From Schlesneria sp. (lineage in GTDB: Bacteria > Planctomycetota > Planctomycetia > Planctomycetales > Planctomycetaceae), in contig JANXOO010000189.1 in the NCBI GenBank assembly GCA_025353525.1, forward strand, positions 1-8,355: 8,355 nucleotides of DNA, in the 5' to 3' direction. A program made the translations under genes and the position numbers. Below are positions 6,984 to 8,355 of the stretch, one piece after another (position 1 is the stretch's first letter; the number at the start of each line of letters is the position of its first letter). A model generated the notes under the pieces. That model was not told where the DNA came from, searched no databases, and worked only from the letters and a program-made list of their open reading frames with translations.

Positions 6984-8018
6984 ATGAACGAATTCCCGGA
7001 TTGCCCGAACAGTTCCGATTCGCGATTCTCGCGCCGCAATTTTGTTCAAACGGTCGGGGCCGCTGCGGCGGTCGCTGCTGTCGGCCCCCGCATTGGTAAC
7101 GGAGACGAGACTTCAAAACCGGCGCCGGAGTCTCTGGTCAAAAAGCTGTACGATTCGATGACGCAGACTCAGAAGGATGAGGTCTGTTTCGACTGGGACC
7201 ACAAGGATGATCGCGGCCTGTTGCGGATGCACGTCTCGAACAACTGGCAAATCACTGGCGACCACAAGATCGCTTCGGGGTATTACACGGACGATCAGAA
7301 AGACATGATCGAAGCACTGTTTTGGGGCCTGTACGCTCCGGACTGGCACAGTCGGATCAAGAAACAATTACAGGACGATGCCGGGGGTTACGGCAAGGAG
7401 CAATCGATCGCGATTTTCGGACAACCCGGGGCCGAGAAATTTGAATTCGTGATGACGGGTCGGCACCTGACGATCCGCTGCGATGGCAACAGCGTCGACA
7501 ATGTCGCCTTTGGCGGCCCGATTTTCTACGGTCATGCGGCAAGCGGATTTGACGAAAAGGTTGGCCATCCGGGTAACGTTTTCTGGTATCAGGCGCAAAA
7601 GGCGAATGCACTTTACAAGATGCTTGACGGCAAACAGCGTTCGCAGGCATTGATTGAACAGGCACCCGACGAAAGCAAAGTACATTTCGGCGGCCCCGAT
7701 GGTCGACCTCAGGGGATCATGATCGGTGAACTCGCTGCCGATCAGAAGGATCATGCACAGAAAGTTCTTGATGCACTGCTCGAACCGTATCGGACGGTCG
7801 ACCAGGCGGACGTTCGCAAGTGCCTGAGTGCTCAAGGGGGACTCGACAAATGCCGACTTGCTTTTTATCAGTCCGACGATCTGGGCAACGACGGCGAATG
7901 GGACAATTGGCGACTCGAAGGGCCTTCGTTCGTCTGGCACTACCGCGGAACACCTCACGTCCACGTATGGGTCAACATTGCCGACGACCCGTCGGTTAAA
8001 ATCACTGCGAACGGGTGA
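6984..8018 (+). CDS. Tat-exported DUF3500 family protein
   Basis: This 344-residue protein resembles DUF3500, a family of unknown function. A twin-arginine signal is present, S16-R-R-N-F-V, followed by an Ala/Val/Gly hydrophobic segment to about residue 35, so export of the folded protein is expected. Family-like segments are IAIFGQPGAEKFEFVMTG and HLTIRC (about residues 138-170), FGGPIFYGHAAS, a later ALYKMLDGKQRSQALIEQAP, and a C-terminal end rich in aromatic residues and histidine (FVWHYRGTPHVHVWVNIA). ATG 6984 is chosen because it sits just before the Tat motif; the frame is open further upstream to 6747, but that part overlaps the end of the previous gene out of frame. The ribosome binding site is weak (GGAAACG). 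Same strand, 151 bases after the fusion gene; it may be a separate unit or an accessory member of the cluster. The stop codon lies at the edge of the repeat-rich 3' region. The family call rests on recognised sequence character, not on a search. Confidence 0.8.
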   Translation: MNEFPDCPNSSDSRFSRRNFVQTVGAAAAVAAVGPRIGNGDETSKPAPESLVKKLYDSMTQTQKDEVCFDWDHKDDRGLLRMHVSNNWQITGDHKIASGYYTDDQKDMIEALFWGLYAPDWHSRIKKQLQDDAGGYGKEQSIAIFGQPGAEKFEFVMTGRHLTIRCDGNSVDNVAFGGPIFYGHAASGFDEKVGHPGNVFWYQAQKANALYKMLDGKQRSQALIEQAPDESKVHFGGPDGRPQGIMIGELAADQKDHAQKVLDALLEPYRTVDQADVRKCLSAQGGLDKCRLAFYQSDDLGNDGEWDNWRLEGPSFVWHYRGTPHVHVWVNIADDPSVKITANG

Positions 8019-8055
8019 AAACGGGACTGTCCGCATCACAATAGCGGTAAGTTGA

Positions 8056-8077
8056 CCGGTAGTGGAAAATTTACCGG
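8056..8077. repeat. small inverted repeat with a competing partner
   Basis: CCGGTA (8056-8061) and TACCGG (8072-8077) form a 6-base stem with a 10-base loop. The right arm can instead pair with CGGTAA at 8045-8050 through TTACCG (8071-8076), so two mutually exclusive hairpins are possible just before the large terminator-like hairpin. Confidence 0.4.
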
Positions 8078-8080
8078 CTG

Positions 8081-8128
8081 AAAAACGGGGACTGGCTCCA
8101 GGTCTTCCTGTTGCCGGTCCCCGTTTTT
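8081..8128 (+). terminator. strong bidirectional terminator / REP-like hairpin
   Basis: The 15-base arm AAAAACGGGGACTGG (8081-8095) pairs with CCGGTCCCCGTTTTT (8114-8128), with one T-G wobble. Inside the loop, CAGG (8099-8102) pairs with CCTG (8107-8110) around TCTT. The A-run before and T-run after make it usable as a rho-independent terminator on either strand, 62 bases beyond the DUF3500 stop. Its AACGGGGACTGGCTCC core also resembles palindromic intergenic repeats common in planctomycete genomes, so it may be a REP-type unit serving as terminator. Confidence 0.65.
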
Positions 8129-8170
8129 GACCGAGCGGTATTTACTTTCCTGCCGGTCGCCCAAGTCTAA

Positions 8171-8195
8171 TGACCCCGCCAGGACTCGAACCAGG
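8171..8195 (-). other. tRNA-3'-end-like motif (T-arm plus acceptor strand), no full tRNA found
   Basis: On the minus strand this reads CCTGG-TTCGAGT-CCTGG, a T-arm with a canonical TTCGANT loop and four of five stem pairs, followed by CGGGGTC and A in the positions of the acceptor 3' strand and discriminator base. The matching acceptor 5' strand, GACCCCG, occurs on the minus strand at 8300-8294, about 130 bases away, too far for a normal tRNA. No D-arm or anticodon arm was found between them and no CCA is encoded. It may be a tRNA remnant, an attachment-site relic, or coincidence. Confidence 0.25.
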
Positions 8196-8241
8196 ATGGC
8201 CAAACGGGTCCAGGCTCCATTGTGAGGTAAGTTCGCCGCGC

Positions 8242-8289
8242 GGTCGAATGGAGGAATGGAATTCTGACCGCTTCCCGGTCCATTCGACC
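8242..8289. repeat. perfect 11-base inverted repeat with 26-base loop
   Basis: GGTCGAATGGA (8242-8252) is the exact reverse complement of TCCATTCGACC (8279-8289). GGAA (8253-8256) and TTCC (8272-8275) can extend the stem past a small bulge. The loop contains GAATTC. There is no T-run, so this is not a terminator. It is nested inside the GACCCCG/CGGGGTC pair. Confidence 0.65.
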
Positions 8290-8355
8290 CAATCGGGGTC
8301 GCCGAACGGACGGCTTCGCCTGCCGGGTTCGCGAACAGCATCGGGTAAGCTTTTC

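Larger units (their letters stand above)
8019..8355. other. 337-base palindrome-rich intergenic region at the right edge
   Basis: No credible gene is seen. The region is dense in inverted repeats. CCGGTA (8056-8061) pairs with TACCGG (8072-8077), with an alternative pairing of CGGTAA (8045-8050) to TTACCG (8071-8076). A strong hairpin lies at 8081-8128. GACCG (8129-8133) pairs with CGGTC (8154-8158). GACCCCG (8172-8178) pairs with CGGGGTC (8294-8300), an 11-base inverted repeat sits at 8242-8252/8279-8289, and GTTCGCGAAC (8327-8336) is a perfect palindrome. A minus-strand open frame (8036-8341) crosses all these structures and looks spurious. The character is that of a dispersed intergenic repeat or a structured RNA element. 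Confidence 0.55.

Noticed and set aside
8171..8300. A complete tRNA gene, possibly with an intron
   Set aside because: Only the T-arm and acceptor strands can be matched. No D-arm, no 5-base-pair anticodon stem with a 7-base loop and no CCA were found, and the span is ~130 bases.
8036..8341. 101-codon minus-strand open frame at the right edge
   Set aside because: It crosses the terminator-like hairpin, the tRNA-like motif and several inverted repeats, and has no domain I recognise. Palindromic repeats often keep frames open by chance.
1..8355. Insertion sequences, CRISPR arrays, rRNA, defence or toxin-antitoxin genes
   Set aside because: No transposase, integrase or Cas motifs, no spaced direct-repeat array, and no ribosomal RNA signature were seen in any frame or strand.

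Overview
The window looks like a chromosomal segment of a member of the Planctomycetota. It is dense in families that are expanded and largely characteristic there: DUF1549/DUF1553 (PSCyt2/PSD1) proteins, a DUF1501 protein, a planctomycete-type ECF sigma factor of the Rhodopirellula/Verrucomicrobium kind, and a Tat-exported DUF3500 protein. All six credible genes are on the + strand. No transposase, integrase, CRISPR array or convincing complete tRNA/rRNA gene was seen.

Layout. (1) 3-674: the 3' part of a dTDP-4-dehydrorhamnose reductase gene (rfbD/rmlD), cut by the left edge and apparently unrelated to what follows. (2) 675-1004: a 330-base gap with a weak terminator-like hairpin, a perfect 16-base dyad and an 11-base direct repeat just before the next gene. 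(3) 1005-2699: a secreted DUF1549-DUF1553 protein with one CxxCH motif. (4) 2783-4087: a Tat-signal DUF1501 protein. (5) about 4107-4637: an ECF sigma factor that starts close to (or overlapping) the end of the DUF1501 gene. (6) 4634-6832: a 732-residue membrane protein joined to the sigma gene by an ATGA overlap. Its first ~65 residues look like the anti-sigma region of planctomycete sigma partners; a transmembrane helix follows, then a complete DUF1549-DUF1553 module collinear with the protein at 1005-2699. (7) 6984-8018: a Tat-signal DUF3500 protein. (8) 8019-8355: non-coding, palindrome-rich DNA with a strong terminator/REP-like hairpin, a tRNA-T-arm-like motif and a long inverted repeat.

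How it may work together (inference). The DUF1549-DUF1553 and DUF1501 proteins form the usual exported planctomycete pair. The next two genes look like a sigma/anti-sigma switch whose extracytoplasmic part is a copy of the pair's own DUF1549-DUF1553 module. The simplest reading is a self-contained surface-signalling locus. A membrane-tethered, motif-altered paralogue would sense a ligand, substrate or partner (perhaps the DUF1501 protein) and control the sigma factor, which may in turn drive this operon. The fusion and the loss of two residues beside CxxCH in the sensor copy are the most interesting points in the window.
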